DNA from: Pollutimonas sp036675275 | Lineage (GTDB): Bacteria; Pseudomonadota; Gammaproteobacteria; Burkholderiales; Burkholderiaceae_B | DNA length: 64,000 bases | Direction: 5' to 3' | Assembly (NCBI GenBank): GCA_036675275.1 | Contig: JAKFFG010000026.1 | Coordinates: 164,978-228,977, forward strand | In this document: positions 43,636 to 51,866 of the stretch, one piece after another | How positions within the stretch are numbered: position 1 is the stretch's first letter | Layout: each line of letters begins with the position of its first letter | The notes under the pieces: model-generated | The model's input: the letters and a program-made list of their open reading frames with translations, nothing else | What the model was told of the DNA's origin: nothing | Databases searched by the model: none | Position numbers and translations under genes: made by a program

Positions 43636-44514
43636 ATGTCTATGCTTTCCGCACTGCTGTTACGGGTTCGCATGCCGCGCAACGACTATTTGCGCATTGC
43701 GATGCTGCTGTCGCTGGCCATCCATGCGGTTGTCCTGACCTTGCATTTTTCCAGGCCTGTGCCTCCCAAAGCACCCGTGAATACGCTGGAAGTCACCTTA
43801 GTCAATGCACGCAGCACGGCGGCGCCCATCAAGCCGAAGATGCTGGCGCAAGACATGCTTAATGGCGGCGGCCAGGCAGAGGCCGGACAGGCAAGCTCGC
43901 CCTTGCCGCGTACGGCCGAGTCCGCCGAAGAGGTGGTGCTGGCCGCCCTGCGCAAGAAGCAACAGGAACTGGAAGCCGAACAACTCAGGCTCTACACGCA
44001 ATTGACGGCGCAGCACAAAGTTCTTCCCGAACGCCAGAAACCGGACCTGTCTGAACCATCCAGCGAATTCGGCGCCGACGATGCATCGCAGGAGTCCCGA
44101 GTGGTCAACGCACAGATAAGCGCATTGAAGGAACGCATAGAACGTTACAACGCTCAACCCCGCCGCCAATTCTCGGGGCCGTCGACGCAAGCCGTCGACT
44201 ACGCGGCCTATGTGGAAGCGTGGCGCCAAAAGATCGAGTTACTCGGCACCGAGCATTACCCCAGAGAGGCGCGCGGCAAGGTATACGGCGAATTGCAGCT
44301 TACGGTCTACATACGCAAGGATGGCTCACTGGAACGCATCGAAATCGATCGCCCCTCTGAACACGCCATACTGAACCTGGCCGCCGCTCGCATTGTGCAG
44401 CTGGCTGCGCCATTCGCCCCGTTGCCGGCAACCATGGCCGGCAATACCGATGTGTTCGCCATTACGCGAACATGGCACTTCGTGAACCAGCAACTGGAAA
44501 CCAATACGCCGTGA
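43636..44514 (+). CDS. TonB-like energy transducer
   Basis: 292 residues. An N-terminal membrane anchor near residues 19-39 (LRIAMLLSLAIHAVVLTLHF, with the typical S/H) is followed by VNTLEVTLVNARSTAAP, a coiled-coil segment rich in Q and E (LRKKQQELEAEQLRLYTQL), a linker and a C-terminal TonB domain (YPREARGKVYGELQLTVYI through the IVQLAAPFAPLP helix). No ExbB/ExbD genes are adjacent and no TonB-dependent receptor is nearby, so it may serve envelope functions other than iron uptake. Its stop overlaps the aroE GTG start by 4 bp. Confidence 0.9.
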   Translation: MSMLSALLLRVRMPRNDYLRIAMLLSLAIHAVVLTLHFSRPVPPKAPVNTLEVTLVNARSTAAPIKPKMLAQDMLNGGGQAEAGQASSPLPRTAESAEEVVLAALRKKQQELEAEQLRLYTQLTAQHKVLPERQKPDLSEPSSEFGADDASQESRVVNAQISALKERIERYNAQPRRQFSGPSTQAVDYAAYVEAWRQKIELLGTEHYPREARGKVYGELQLTVYIRKDGSLERIEIDRPSEHAILNLAAARIVQLAAPFAPLPATMAGNTDVFAITRTWHFVNQQLETNTP

Positions 44515-45365
44515 ACCGCGCCATAACGCTAAAACGCTACGCCGTAATCGGCAATCCCATCGAACACAGCCGTTCCCCCCTTATACATGAGCTCTTTGCA
44601 CGGCAAACCGGCCTGGCAATCTCCTACGCGAAAATAAAAGCGCCGCTCGACGGGTTCGCGCTGACAGTGGAAGAATTTTTCGCTCGAGGAGGCCATGGCC
44701 TTAACGTCACGGTGCCGTTCAAGGAAGAAGCCTACGCCTTGGCCCAACCTCGCCTTACCGCCCGGGCACGGGTGGCGGCCGCGGTGAATACCTTGTGGAT
44801 GGAACAGGGCAGTCTGCACGGCTGCAATACCGACGGCGTCGGCCTGCTGACTGATTTGCAGCGGCTGGGGCACTCGCCAAAGAACAAAAATATACTGTTG
44901 GTCGGAGCCGGCGGCGCGGCCCGAGGTGTCATTTTTCCATTGCTCGATGCAGGCTGCGATCACTTGCGCGTCGTCAACCGGAATCCCGAACGGGCACAAA
45001 CGCTGCACCGGCATCTGATCGAACAGATGCCCGAGGTGTCCCCCCGCCTGTCTTGCGGCGGCCTGGACGAGGCCGATGGTTCCTGGGACATTGTCATCAA
45101 TGCAACGTCAAGCAGTCTGGGGCAGACCGCGCCTGAGTTGCCCGGCGGCTTGTATAAGCCTGCATCCCTGGCCTATGACATGGTGTACGGGCCTGAGGCC
45201 ACGCCATTCATGAAGCAAGCCGCCGCGCAAGGTGCGCAAACAACGGCTGACGGCATGGGCATGCTGGTCGGGCAGGCAGCGGCCAGCTTTGCCATCTGGC
45301 ACGGCGTCACGCCCGATGTGAATGCGGTACTGCAGGCATTACGCCAGCAGCTTCACCAACATTGA
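44511..45365 (+). CDS. aroE: Shikimate dehydrogenase
   Basis: NADP-dependent reduction of 3-dehydroshikimate to shikimate. 284 residues. Substrate-binding segment YAVIGNPIEHSRSPLIH near residues 8-24, catalytic lysine in NVTVPFKEEAY, CNTDGVGL, cofactor loop LLVGAGGAARGVIFPL, NRNPERA and a C-terminal GMGMLVGQAA with the Q-A end. The start is taken as GTG at 44511 since it forms a GTGA overlap with the TonB-like gene and gives the correct length. The mtgA gene follows 5 bp later. Confidence 0.96.
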   Translation: MNRAITLKRYAVIGNPIEHSRSPLIHELFARQTGLAISYAKIKAPLDGFALTVEEFFARGGHGLNVTVPFKEEAYALAQPRLTARARVAAAVNTLWMEQGSLHGCNTDGVGLLTDLQRLGHSPKNKNILLVGAGGAARGVIFPLLDAGCDHLRVVNRNPERAQTLHRHLIEQMPEVSPRLSCGGLDEADGSWDIVINATSSSLGQTAPELPGGLYKPASLAYDMVYGPEATPFMKQAAAQGAQTTADGMGMLVGQAAASFAIWHGVTPDVNAVLQALRQQLHQH

Positions 45366-45370
45366 CGCCC

Positions 45371-46090
45371 ATGGTTGCACGCAAAATAAACAAGACCAAG
45401 GTCGCAAGCGTTGCGCTGCTCGCGGCATTTTTTGCCCTGCTGCTTTATCAGTTCGGACTTTTCATCATGGTTCTTTGGCTCAGTGTGCGCAATCCGGGCA
45501 GCAGCGCCTTCATGGACGCGACCCTGGCCGAACTGCGCCTTTCCGACCCCAAGGCCGAGCTCAAGTATCAATGGGTGCCCTATCAGGACATCAGCAAGTC
45601 TCTCAAGCGCGCCGTAGTGGCGTCCGAGGATTCCAACTTCACCGATCATGAAGGAGTCGAGTGGGACGCCATCCGCAAGGCCTGGGAATACAACCAGAAA
45701 CAGGCCGAAAAAGGCAAAAGCAAGATGCGCGGCGGCTCGACGATAACTCAGCAACTGGCCAAGAATTTATTTCTGTCGACCTCACGCAGCTATTTGCGCA
45801 AAGGACAGGAACTCGTGCTTACCTACATGATCGAATTCGTCATGAGCAAGCAGCGCATACTTGAGCTGTACCTGAACATCGCGCAATGGGGCGGCAATGT
45901 GTTCGGCGCGGAAGCCGCCGCACGGCATTACTACGGCGTCAGCGCGGCGCGGCTGAGCCAATACCAGGCCGCTCAGCTGGCCGCCATGCTGCCTAATCCC
46001 GTTTACTACGAAAGTCGCAAAACTTCTTATCTCCGGTCTCGCACCGCCACCATACAGAAGCGCATGCGGCTGGTGGCCATACCTAAATGA
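45371..46090 (+). CDS. mtgA: Monofunctional biosynthetic peptidoglycan transglycosylase
   Basis: Polymerises lipid II into glycan strands at the inner membrane. 239 residues with one N-terminal membrane helix (ASVALLAAFFALLLYQFGLF) and a GT51 domain. Catalytic motif 1 is SEDSNFTDHEGVEW, motif 2 is GGSTITQQLAKNLFLS, motif 3 is RKGQELVLTYMIE, and motif 4 is KQRILELYLNIAQWG, followed by GAEAAARHYYG. ATG at 45371 is preferred; a TTG overlapping the aroE stop (45362) would add three residues. Downstream, 78 bp with no gene separate it from lptG. Confidence 0.96.
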   Translation: MVARKINKTKVASVALLAAFFALLLYQFGLFIMVLWLSVRNPGSSAFMDATLAELRLSDPKAELKYQWVPYQDISKSLKRAVVASEDSNFTDHEGVEWDAIRKAWEYNQKQAEKGKSKMRGGSTITQQLAKNLFLSTSRSYLRKGQELVLTYMIEFVMSKQRILELYLNIAQWGGNVFGAEAAARHYYGVSAARLSQYQAAQLAAMLPNPVYYESRKTSYLRSRTATIQKRMRLVAIPK

Positions 46091-46168
46091 ACGATCCCGG
46101 CGGCAACCCGCAAATGTTAAGCTTGAGCCTCTCACCGCTCACTTTCGTTTCAGGTATCAAGCAACCAC

Positions 46169-47347
46169 ATGCGCACCGCCCGCCGTTATTTAGCCAGCGA
46201 AATCTACCGCTCCAGCGCCGTGGTCCTCATGGCGCTGATCGGGCTGTTCACTTTCTTCGCGCTGATCGAAGAGCTGGACAGTGTGGGCAGCAAATTCACG
46301 TTGCTGAATCTGTTCTACATGCAAGCGCTGGCCCTTCCCACACGGCTGTACGACCTGCTTCCCATAGGCTTGCTGATTGGCGCCATTCTGGCCCTGGCCG
46401 GCCTGGCGCAACGCAATGAGCTCGTAATCCTGCGCGTCTCGGGCGTCAGCGGCATGAAGCTGCTGACCATGCTGTGGGTCGTGACGATACCGCTGGTTCT
46501 TGGCGCCTTCCTGCTTTCGGAAGTCATTACACCTGCCGCCGAAATAAAATCCAGCGAGGCCAGCCTGACCCTGCTGGGCAGATCGGGCGGAGGCCAATTG
46601 AACAGCGGTTACTGGTTCAAGGAATCCGACGCCGATGGCGGCACGCGCATTATCAACATTGCGCAACTGAAAGCCAATGGCGACGTAGCCGACGTCACCT
46701 TGTACGAGTTTCACAAGGGCCAGACCCTGGCTACTTTTTCCCAGGCGAAACAGGGCCACTTCACGGCCGGCACCTTGGTACTGCGCCAGATTACCCAGAC
46801 GCAAATCGCCGCCAGTTCGGTATCGGCCCTGGCCGACGCCAAAAAACCGGATGCGCCATTGACGCAGTTGCAGACACTGGACAGCCGCGTGCTTAAAACC
46901 ACGCTTACTCCCGAGCGGCTCATTGCACGTATTCTGACTCCCGAGCGCATGTCCATTCTCGATTTACTCGACTACATCGATTATCTCGAGAACAATCGAC
47001 TGCAGACCGACCGGCAAGTGGTGGCACTGTGGCGCAAAATGGCCTACCCCTTCACTTTGCTGGTAATGATTACCATCGCAGCGCCTATAGGGTTCATGCA
47101 GACCCGGCGCGGTGGCGTAGGCAGCAAGGTTTTCATCGGCATTCTCCTGGGTGTCGGCTTCTTCATGCTGAATCAGCTGGCGCTCAATGTCGGCATGCTG
47201 AGCAAATGGGCGCCATGGGTCACCGCCCTCGTACCGAACCTGGGCGCATTGTGTCTGGCGCTGGGCGCTCTCATCCTGATGGAGAACCAGCACAATGTGC
47301 GGCGTTTCAACCAGACCCGTTGGCCATGGAGCAAGTCTGCAGCATGA
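46169..47347 (+). CDS. lptG: LPS export ABC transporter permease LptG
   Basis: Inner-membrane permease of the LptBFG complex that extracts lipopolysaccharide. 392 residues with three N-terminal helices (about 15-35, 58-80, 99-120), a periplasmic beta-jellyroll region and three C-terminal helices from about 292. Family segments: YLASEIYRSS near the start, IGLLIGAILALAGLAQRNEL, RVSGVS and LWRKMAYPFTLLVMITIAAPIGF. lptF is usually adjacent, but here mtgA is upstream. ApaH follows with an ATGA overlap. The assignment as LptG instead of LptF rests on overall sequence impression. Confidence 0.9.
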   Translation: MRTARRYLASEIYRSSAVVLMALIGLFTFFALIEELDSVGSKFTLLNLFYMQALALPTRLYDLLPIGLLIGAILALAGLAQRNELVILRVSGVSGMKLLTMLWVVTIPLVLGAFLLSEVITPAAEIKSSEASLTLLGRSGGGQLNSGYWFKESDADGGTRIINIAQLKANGDVADVTLYEFHKGQTLATFSQAKQGHFTAGTLVLRQITQTQIAASSVSALADAKKPDAPLTQLQTLDSRVLKTTLTPERLIARILTPERMSILDLLDYIDYLENNRLQTDRQVVALWRKMAYPFTLLVMITIAAPIGFMQTRRGGVGSKVFIGILLGVGFFMLNQLALNVGMLSKWAPWVTALVPNLGALCLALGALILMENQHNVRRFNQTRWPWSKSAA

Positions 47348-48198
47348 CAGGCAGCACAAAAACCACATCATCGTCCAGCATCTGGATGGTCGGCGACCTG
47401 CAAGGTTGTTACCAGCCCTTGCGCGAATTGCTGACGCATCCTGATATCTGCGCCGAGCCGAATGCCAGGTTCTGGTTCGCCGGCGACCTGGTCAATCGGG
47501 GTCCAAACTCCTTGGCCACACTGAAAACCGTCATGGCTCTGGGCGACCGCGCTGTTTCGGTGCTGGGAAATCATGATCTACACCTGCTGGCCATCGCGGC
47601 AGGTGTGCGCAAGCCGGGCAAATCCGACACCGTGGACGACATCCTGGACGCACCGGATGCGCAAGAGATGATCGATTGGCTGAGGCATTGTCCACTGGCT
47701 CACTACGAACAGCAGCACTTGCTGGTCCACGCCGGCGTGCTGCCCAAGTGGACTGTCGAAAAAACCCTGGGGCTGGCTCAGGAAGTCGAGCAAGTCTTGC
47801 GCGGACCTGACTGGAAGGCCATGTTGGGCAAGATGTACGGCAACGAGCCTGTACATTGGAAAGACGATTTCCAGGGCGGCAAGCGCCTGCGCGTCATCAT
47901 CAACGCCATGACCCGCATGCGCATGTGCGACAAGAACGGCCATATGGAGTTCACCTTCAAAGGCGCTCCGGTCAACAATGGGCAGTTGATGCCCTGGTTC
48001 GACGTACCGAAGCGGACCCCCACGCAGGACACCATTGTGTTCGGGCACTGGTCGACCCTCGGTCTGATGATACGCCCGGACGCCATCTGCCTGGACTCGG
48101 GCTGCGTCTGGGGCCGCCAATTGACCGCCATGCGCCTGCACGATCACAAAATCGTGCAAATCCCTTGCGAGCAGTATCAGCAACCCAAAGACCACTGA
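47344..48198 (+). CDS. apaH: Symmetrical bis(5'-nucleosyl)-tetraphosphatase
   Basis: Hydrolyses Ap4A to two ADP and decaps Np4-RNAs. 284 residues. The metallophosphoesterase metal-binding motifs are WMVGDLQGCYQPL, WFAGDLVNRGPNS, LGNHDLHL and, further on, LLVHAGVLP and VFGHWSTLG. Length fits the family (270-285). The start ATG at 47344 overlaps the lptG stop (ATGA), so translation is coupled. It converges with plsC; a GC-rich CTGCAGGCCGGCAG-type structure just after the stop may end both transcripts but is weak. Confidence 0.96.
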   Translation: MTGSTKTTSSSSIWMVGDLQGCYQPLRELLTHPDICAEPNARFWFAGDLVNRGPNSLATLKTVMALGDRAVSVLGNHDLHLLAIAAGVRKPGKSDTVDDILDAPDAQEMIDWLRHCPLAHYEQQHLLVHAGVLPKWTVEKTLGLAQEVEQVLRGPDWKAMLGKMYGNEPVHWKDDFQGGKRLRVIINAMTRMRMCDKNGHMEFTFKGAPVNNGQLMPWFDVPKRTPTQDTIVFGHWSTLGLMIRPDAICLDSGCVWGRQLTAMRLHDHKIVQIPCEQYQQPKDH

Positions 48199-48221
48199 AT
48201 AGCTGCAGGCCGGCAGGTTTT

Positions 48222-48971
48222 TCAGCGCGGGCGCCTGACAATCGCCTGACGAACTACATGGTGGGCATGTGCGGCGACCTTGCTGCGTCCGTGCTGCGTG
48301 CAATAGTCGCCGTCCATCACCGCAAGGAATTCAAGCTCGATCACCACGCCGGTCGTGCCCAGCAATCGCCACATGTTGTGAAGCAGGCTCTGCTCGCCCA
48401 CGAAAGCGACATAGTCGCTGCGTCGACCACGGTGAAAAAAGCGCAATGCCAGGGGCTGAATATCGACATTGGCGCGAATCGCCGCATCGAACAGACTGGA
48501 GTGAAAAGGCGCCAGGTCGAAGCCGGGAGAAGTCGTGCCTTCGGGAAACAGCCCGACGATCTCCCCCCGTTCGAAACAGGCCTTCATCTGCCGGCCTGCC
48601 TCGCGTACCGCGTGACGATGGCCCCGTTCGATGAATACCGTGCCGGAACCGGCCACCAGCCATCCGATGACAGGCCAATGTTTGATTTCGCTCTTCGCAA
48701 TAAAAGACGTCGAGCGAACGCTATTGATGACAAAAATGTCGATCCACGACACGTGATTGGCGACCCAAAGCGCCGGACCGCGGGCCAGGGGTTCTCCGTA
48801 GACCTTGACGCGGACACCGGATAAAAGCAGCAGGACGCGGGACCACCGGCGCGTGATGGCTGACCGGACCTCCAGGCCGCAATAAGGAAAAAAAAGCGAA
48901 ACCAGCAGCAGTCCCAACAATAGCCAGATAATAAGAAGCACCGCTCGCGGCACAAATAACAGGACGGTCAA
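48222..48971 (-). CDS. plsC: 1-acyl-sn-glycerol-3-phosphate acyltransferase family protein
   Basis: Transfers an acyl chain to lysophosphatidic acid or a similar acceptor at the inner membrane. 249 residues with an N-terminal hydrophobic helix (VLLIIWLLLGLLLVSLFF). Acyltransferase block I is NHVSWID (HX4D), block II GTVFIERG, block III LFPEGTTS, block IV IQPLALRF. The family also includes lyso-ornithine-lipid acyltransferases, so the acceptor is uncertain. It lies 29 bp downstream of ruvX on the minus strand. Confidence 0.88.
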   Translation of the reverse strand: MTVLLFVPRAVLLIIWLLLGLLLVSLFFPYCGLEVRSAITRRWSRVLLLLSGVRVKVYGEPLARGPALWVANHVSWIDIFVINSVRSTSFIAKSEIKHWPVIGWLVAGSGTVFIERGHRHAVREAGRQMKACFERGEIVGLFPEGTTSPGFDLAPFHSSLFDAAIRANVDIQPLALRFFHRGRRSDYVAFVGEQSLLHNMWRLLGTTGVVIELEFLAVMDGDYCTQHGRSKVAAHAHHVVRQAIVRRPR

Positions 48972-49000
48972 TTTATTCTCTTTGGTATTTTTTCCGCCAA

Positions 49001-49405
49001 TCAGTCAGCCGGAGTCAGTGCATCAAGATAACGCTGCAGGATCACTGCGGCGGCAACAGCGTCGTCGGGAGCATTCGTACCCAGCAGCTCTTGGGCTTCC
49101 ACGCTGGATCCGCGCTCGTCAACGAGTTCCACCGTTACCCCGAAGCGACCGTGCAGCTGGTTGGCAAACCGCCGGCAACGCAAGGTGGCGTACTGCATTT
49201 CGCCGGCAATGGTAAGCGGCAAACCCACTACCACCCGGTGGGGCTGCCACGTATCCAGCAATCGCGCGATGGCCGCGAACCGCTGCTCGCGTGTGGTGGA
49301 CAAGAGGATTTCCAGCGGACGCGCCTGGCGCGTCAGTGTATTGCCGATGGCAACGCCGATTTTTTTCGTACCGTAGTCGAAAGCCAGTAAAGTTTCTTCA
49401 GGCAT
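49001..49405 (-). CDS. ruvX: Putative pre-16S rRNA nuclease / Holliday junction resolvase YqgF
   Basis: 134 residues, RNase H-like fold. FDYGTKKIGVAIG carries the first catalytic Asp; HRVVVGLPLTIAGE and VELVDERGSSVEAQ carry the second acidic site; and DDAVAAAVILQRYLD closes the site. It is known to act in 16S rRNA 5'-end maturation in E. coli; the resolvase name is historical. Its start overlaps the end of yqgE by 8 bp, the standard yqgE-yqgF pairing. plsC follows downstream. Confidence 0.96.
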   Translation of the reverse strand: MPEETLLAFDYGTKKIGVAIGNTLTRQARPLEILLSTTREQRFAAIARLLDTWQPHRVVVGLPLTIAGEMQYATLRCRRFANQLHGRFGVTVELVDERGSSVEAQELLGTNAPDDAVAAAVILQRYLDALTPAD

Positions 49406-49991
49406 GGCCTGCATCGCCCGCCAGCATGAGCGGATCGATACCCAACTGCGCCAAGGCTGCCTCGTAGCGGCTCTCCGACGGAGTGTTGAACAGGATTTCG
49501 GTATTGGCAGCCACATTGAGCCATGCATTCTGCGACATTTCGCTTTCCAGCTGACCCGCGCCCCACCCTGCATAGCCCAGGGTGACCAGCAACATGGCCG
49601 GCCCGCGGCCATTGGCGACATCCTGCAGGATGTCGCGCGACGTGGTAAGCGCCACATCGCCCAATTGAATGCTGGAGCTGTAGCCGCCCGCAGGGGCATG
49701 CAGCACAAAGCCCCTGTCGGTCTGTACCGGCCCGCCAAAAAACACCGGCGCATCGGCCACCGGCCCTATTTCGAGGGCCAGATCGAGTTCGATGCGCTTG
49801 AGCAGATCGCCCAACGTGAGGTCGGTTGGCCTATTGATGACCAGCCCCAACGCACCGTGTTCGGTATGCTCGCAAAGGTAGATGACCGTATTGGACAGGT
49901 TGCCGGATACCCTGCCCGGCATGGCCACCAAAAGCTGCTGGGACAAGTCAACGCTTGATTCGGCCTCGGGCCGATTGACTGTGGAAACCAT
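49398..49991 (-). CDS. yqgE: YqgE/AlgH family protein
   Basis: 197 residues. Diagnostic segments are NTVIYLCEHTEHGALGLVINRPTDLTLGDLL, VFFGGPVQTDRGFVLH, LTTSRDIL and LGYAGWGAGQLESEM with the end ILFNTPSE. Function is not settled; in some hosts it is linked to alginate regulation, but the general link is with ruvX. The ATG at 49991 has AGGAGG upstream and gives normal length. A rubredoxin gene lies 50 bp upstream on the same strand. Confidence 0.95.
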   Translation of the reverse strand: MVSTVNRPEAESSVDLSQQLLVAMPGRVSGNLSNTVIYLCEHTEHGALGLVINRPTDLTLGDLLKRIELDLALEIGPVADAPVFFGGPVQTDRGFVLHAPAGGYSSSIQLGDVALTTSRDILQDVANGRGPAMLLVTLGYAGWGAGQLESEMSQNAWLNVAANTEILFNTPSESRYEAALAQLGIDPLMLAGDAGHA

Positions 49992-50041
49992 GACTCGCCC
50001 TCCTGGATCAAATTTCAAACACTGAATTGATCTAGACCGTA

Positions 50042-50206
50042 TCAGACCTCGATCAGTTCAAAATCTTCTTTGCGTGCGCCGCATTCCGGGCAGACCCAGT
50101 TCGGAGGGACATCTTCCCAAAGAGTACCCGGGGCGATTCCCTCTTCCGGAAGGCCCGCTTCCTCATCATAGATCCAACCGCAAATTAAACACATCCATGT
50201 ACGCAT
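50042..50206 (-). CDS. Rubredoxin
   Basis: A very small gene of 54 residues (MRTWMCLICGWIYDEEAG at the start). The iron site is complete: CLICG and CPECG, each with the CxxCG knuckle, with the intervening PGTLWEDVPPNWV hydrophobic core. It is a one-electron carrier with a single Fe(SCys)4 centre. No alkane hydroxylase or rubredoxin reductase is nearby. Genes of this kind next to thiD/thiE/hemL are common in Burkholderiales. It is divergent from thiD, with a 126-bp gap between start codons. Confidence 0.96.
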   Translation of the reverse strand: MRTWMCLICGWIYDEEAGLPEEGIAPGTLWEDVPPNWVCPECGARKEDFELIEV

Positions 50207-50332
50207 TTTTATTACTCACTGAAAATTTCATCCCAAATCCGCGGAGTTGGAATGGTTCTATTAGAATGGGGTTAATGTTACTAAACCCAATAGCAATGCC
50301 ATGGATTTTTCCCAGGGCCTTGCAGGAATCTT

Positions 50333-51148
50333 GTGAATATCAACGCTGTGCAAGCATCGATCCCACCGTTAGTGCTCATTTTCGGCCCTTTCGACCCCAG
50401 CGGCGCCAGTAGCCTGCCTGCCGACGCGGTTACCTGTGCGGCTCTGGGCTGCCATGCACTCAGTGCACTGACCGCCATTCTTGTACAGGATACCGCCAGC
50501 ACAGAAGAGATCCAGCCGGTCGCGGCGGAGCTGATCGATGACCAGGCTCGCTGCCTGCTCGAGGACATGACGGTAAACGCCATAAAGGTCGGTCCACTTT
50601 ATACAACGGAATCAGTAAGTGCGCTCGCGCAAATAGCGGCCGATTACACCCATGTTCCACTCGTTTTGCATCTCACCGCCTTTCCGGACGAGTCACTGAT
50701 CACCGATATCGACGCCGATGATGTGCAACTCGCGCTTTTCGAACTGTTGTTGCCTCAAACCGACATTGTGGTCGTGGACTACAACTTGCTGGCGCAATGG
50801 CAATCCCAAGGAGTACTTGCAGGCGCTGACGCCGACACGCCGGTCGAGGCGCTGCTGCAGTTCGGCGCAAAGTGGGTTTTGACCAGCGGGGCGCCCTTGC
50901 GCCCGGGTCACGGCAGCTATCAATTGCAGGGGCCGGACAGCCAGACATTCAGCTGGCCCTGGCAAGCACCCCCGACGCGGCTGAACGATGCCGACGGCCC
51001 CCTGGCCTGTGCCATCACAGCGCAACTGGCGCGCGGCCTCAAGGTCCAGCAGGCCGTCGATACCGCCCTGTCGGCGCCCGCCACGCTGGCGTTGCGCTCG
51101 TTTCAGCCAGGCATGGGTCATCGCCTTATCAACCGGTCCGCACCATGA
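50333..51148 (+). CDS. ThiD-like kinase with degenerate motifs
   Basis: 271 residues of the ribokinase fold, in the position of hydroxymethylpyrimidine (phosphate) kinase before thiE. The beginning GPFDPSGASSLPADAVTCAALGCHA corresponds to the ThiD GSDPSGGAGIQAD segment, but the second glycine run is changed. The C-terminal GTGC motif that holds the catalytic Cys in ThiD reads NDADGPLACAI here. KVGPLYT is kept. It may be a diverged kinase or a partly inactive partner of ThiE. The start is GTG at 50333 with an AGGAATC site; its stop overlaps thiE by 4 bp. Confidence 0.8.
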   Translation: MNINAVQASIPPLVLIFGPFDPSGASSLPADAVTCAALGCHALSALTAILVQDTASTEEIQPVAAELIDDQARCLLEDMTVNAIKVGPLYTTESVSALAQIAADYTHVPLVLHLTAFPDESLITDIDADDVQLALFELLLPQTDIVVVDYNLLAQWQSQGVLAGADADTPVEALLQFGAKWVLTSGAPLRPGHGSYQLQGPDSQTFSWPWQAPPTRLNDADGPLACAITAQLARGLKVQQAVDTALSAPATLALRSFQPGMGHRLINRSAP

Positions 51149-51795
51149 ACGCATTGCTACGATTTCCCAAAGGTCTCTATGGTGTTACGCCTGAATGGGA
51201 CGATACCGACAAACTGCTGAACGCTATCAGCGCCGCCGCTGCCGGCGGAATGGTGGCGCTGCAGTGGCGGCGCAAGACCGCAGGGGCCGATACAGGCCTG
51301 GTGCAGGTGCGGCAGGTGGCGGAACGCTGCCGTAAAGAGGGCCTCCTGTTCATCGTGAACGACGACTGGCGCCTGGCCTCTCTGATCGACGCCGACGGAG
51401 TCCATCTTGGCCGCGAAGACGGCAGCGTGGCACAAGCCCGCCTGGCACTGGGTTCCGACAAAATCATCGGCTGTTCCTGCTATAACCAGCCGGCGCTGGC
51501 TGCCGACGCCCTCAAAGCCGACGTGGACTATGTGGCGTTCGGTGCGATGTTCCCATCCAGCGTCAAGCCGGATGCGGTGCGCGCAACGCTTGAAGACATC
51601 AGGCAGGGCCGCGCGATAGTGGAAAGCAGCCACATGAAGCCGCAGGCCGCGGTCGTGGCCATCGGAGGCATAACGGCCGATAACGCCCGGGAAGTCGTCG
51701 AAGCCGGCGCCGACAGCATTGCCGTGATCAGCGGCCTGTTCGAGAGCCCCGACATCCGCGGCACGGCGGCCAGATGCTCTGCCCTTTTCAGCTGA
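51145..51795 (+). CDS. thiE: Thiamine-phosphate synthase
   Basis: Joins hydroxymethylpyrimidine diphosphate and the thiazole phosphate to form thiamine phosphate. 216 residues, TIM barrel. Visible are GLYGVTPEW, the substrate strand VALQWRRKTAG (normally QLR.K), FIVNDDWRLA, DGVHLGREDG, IIGCSCYN (usually GVSTH), DYVAFGAMFPSSVKPDA and VAIGGITADN. Several canonical positions differ, but the metal and phosphate-binding glycine motifs are present. It overlaps the ThiD-like gene by 4 bp (ATGA), which implies coupled expression. hemL follows 71 bp downstream. Confidence 0.9.
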   Translation: MNALLRFPKGLYGVTPEWDDTDKLLNAISAAAAGGMVALQWRRKTAGADTGLVQVRQVAERCRKEGLLFIVNDDWRLASLIDADGVHLGREDGSVAQARLALGSDKIIGCSCYNQPALAADALKADVDYVAFGAMFPSSVKPDAVRATLEDIRQGRAIVESSHMKPQAAVVAIGGITADNAREVVEAGADSIAVISGLFESPDIRGTAARCSALFS

Positions 51796-51866
51796 AAGCG
51801 CTGTTTGCGCCCCTGTTATGCTATGCCTGAATTTCCTTCATTATCCCAGCCTTGAGTCCGAACAAT

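Noticed and set aside
48199..48221. GC-rich CTGC...GCAG structure between apaH and plsC as a terminator
   Set aside because: The stem is only four bases and the T-run is short; not strong enough to list.
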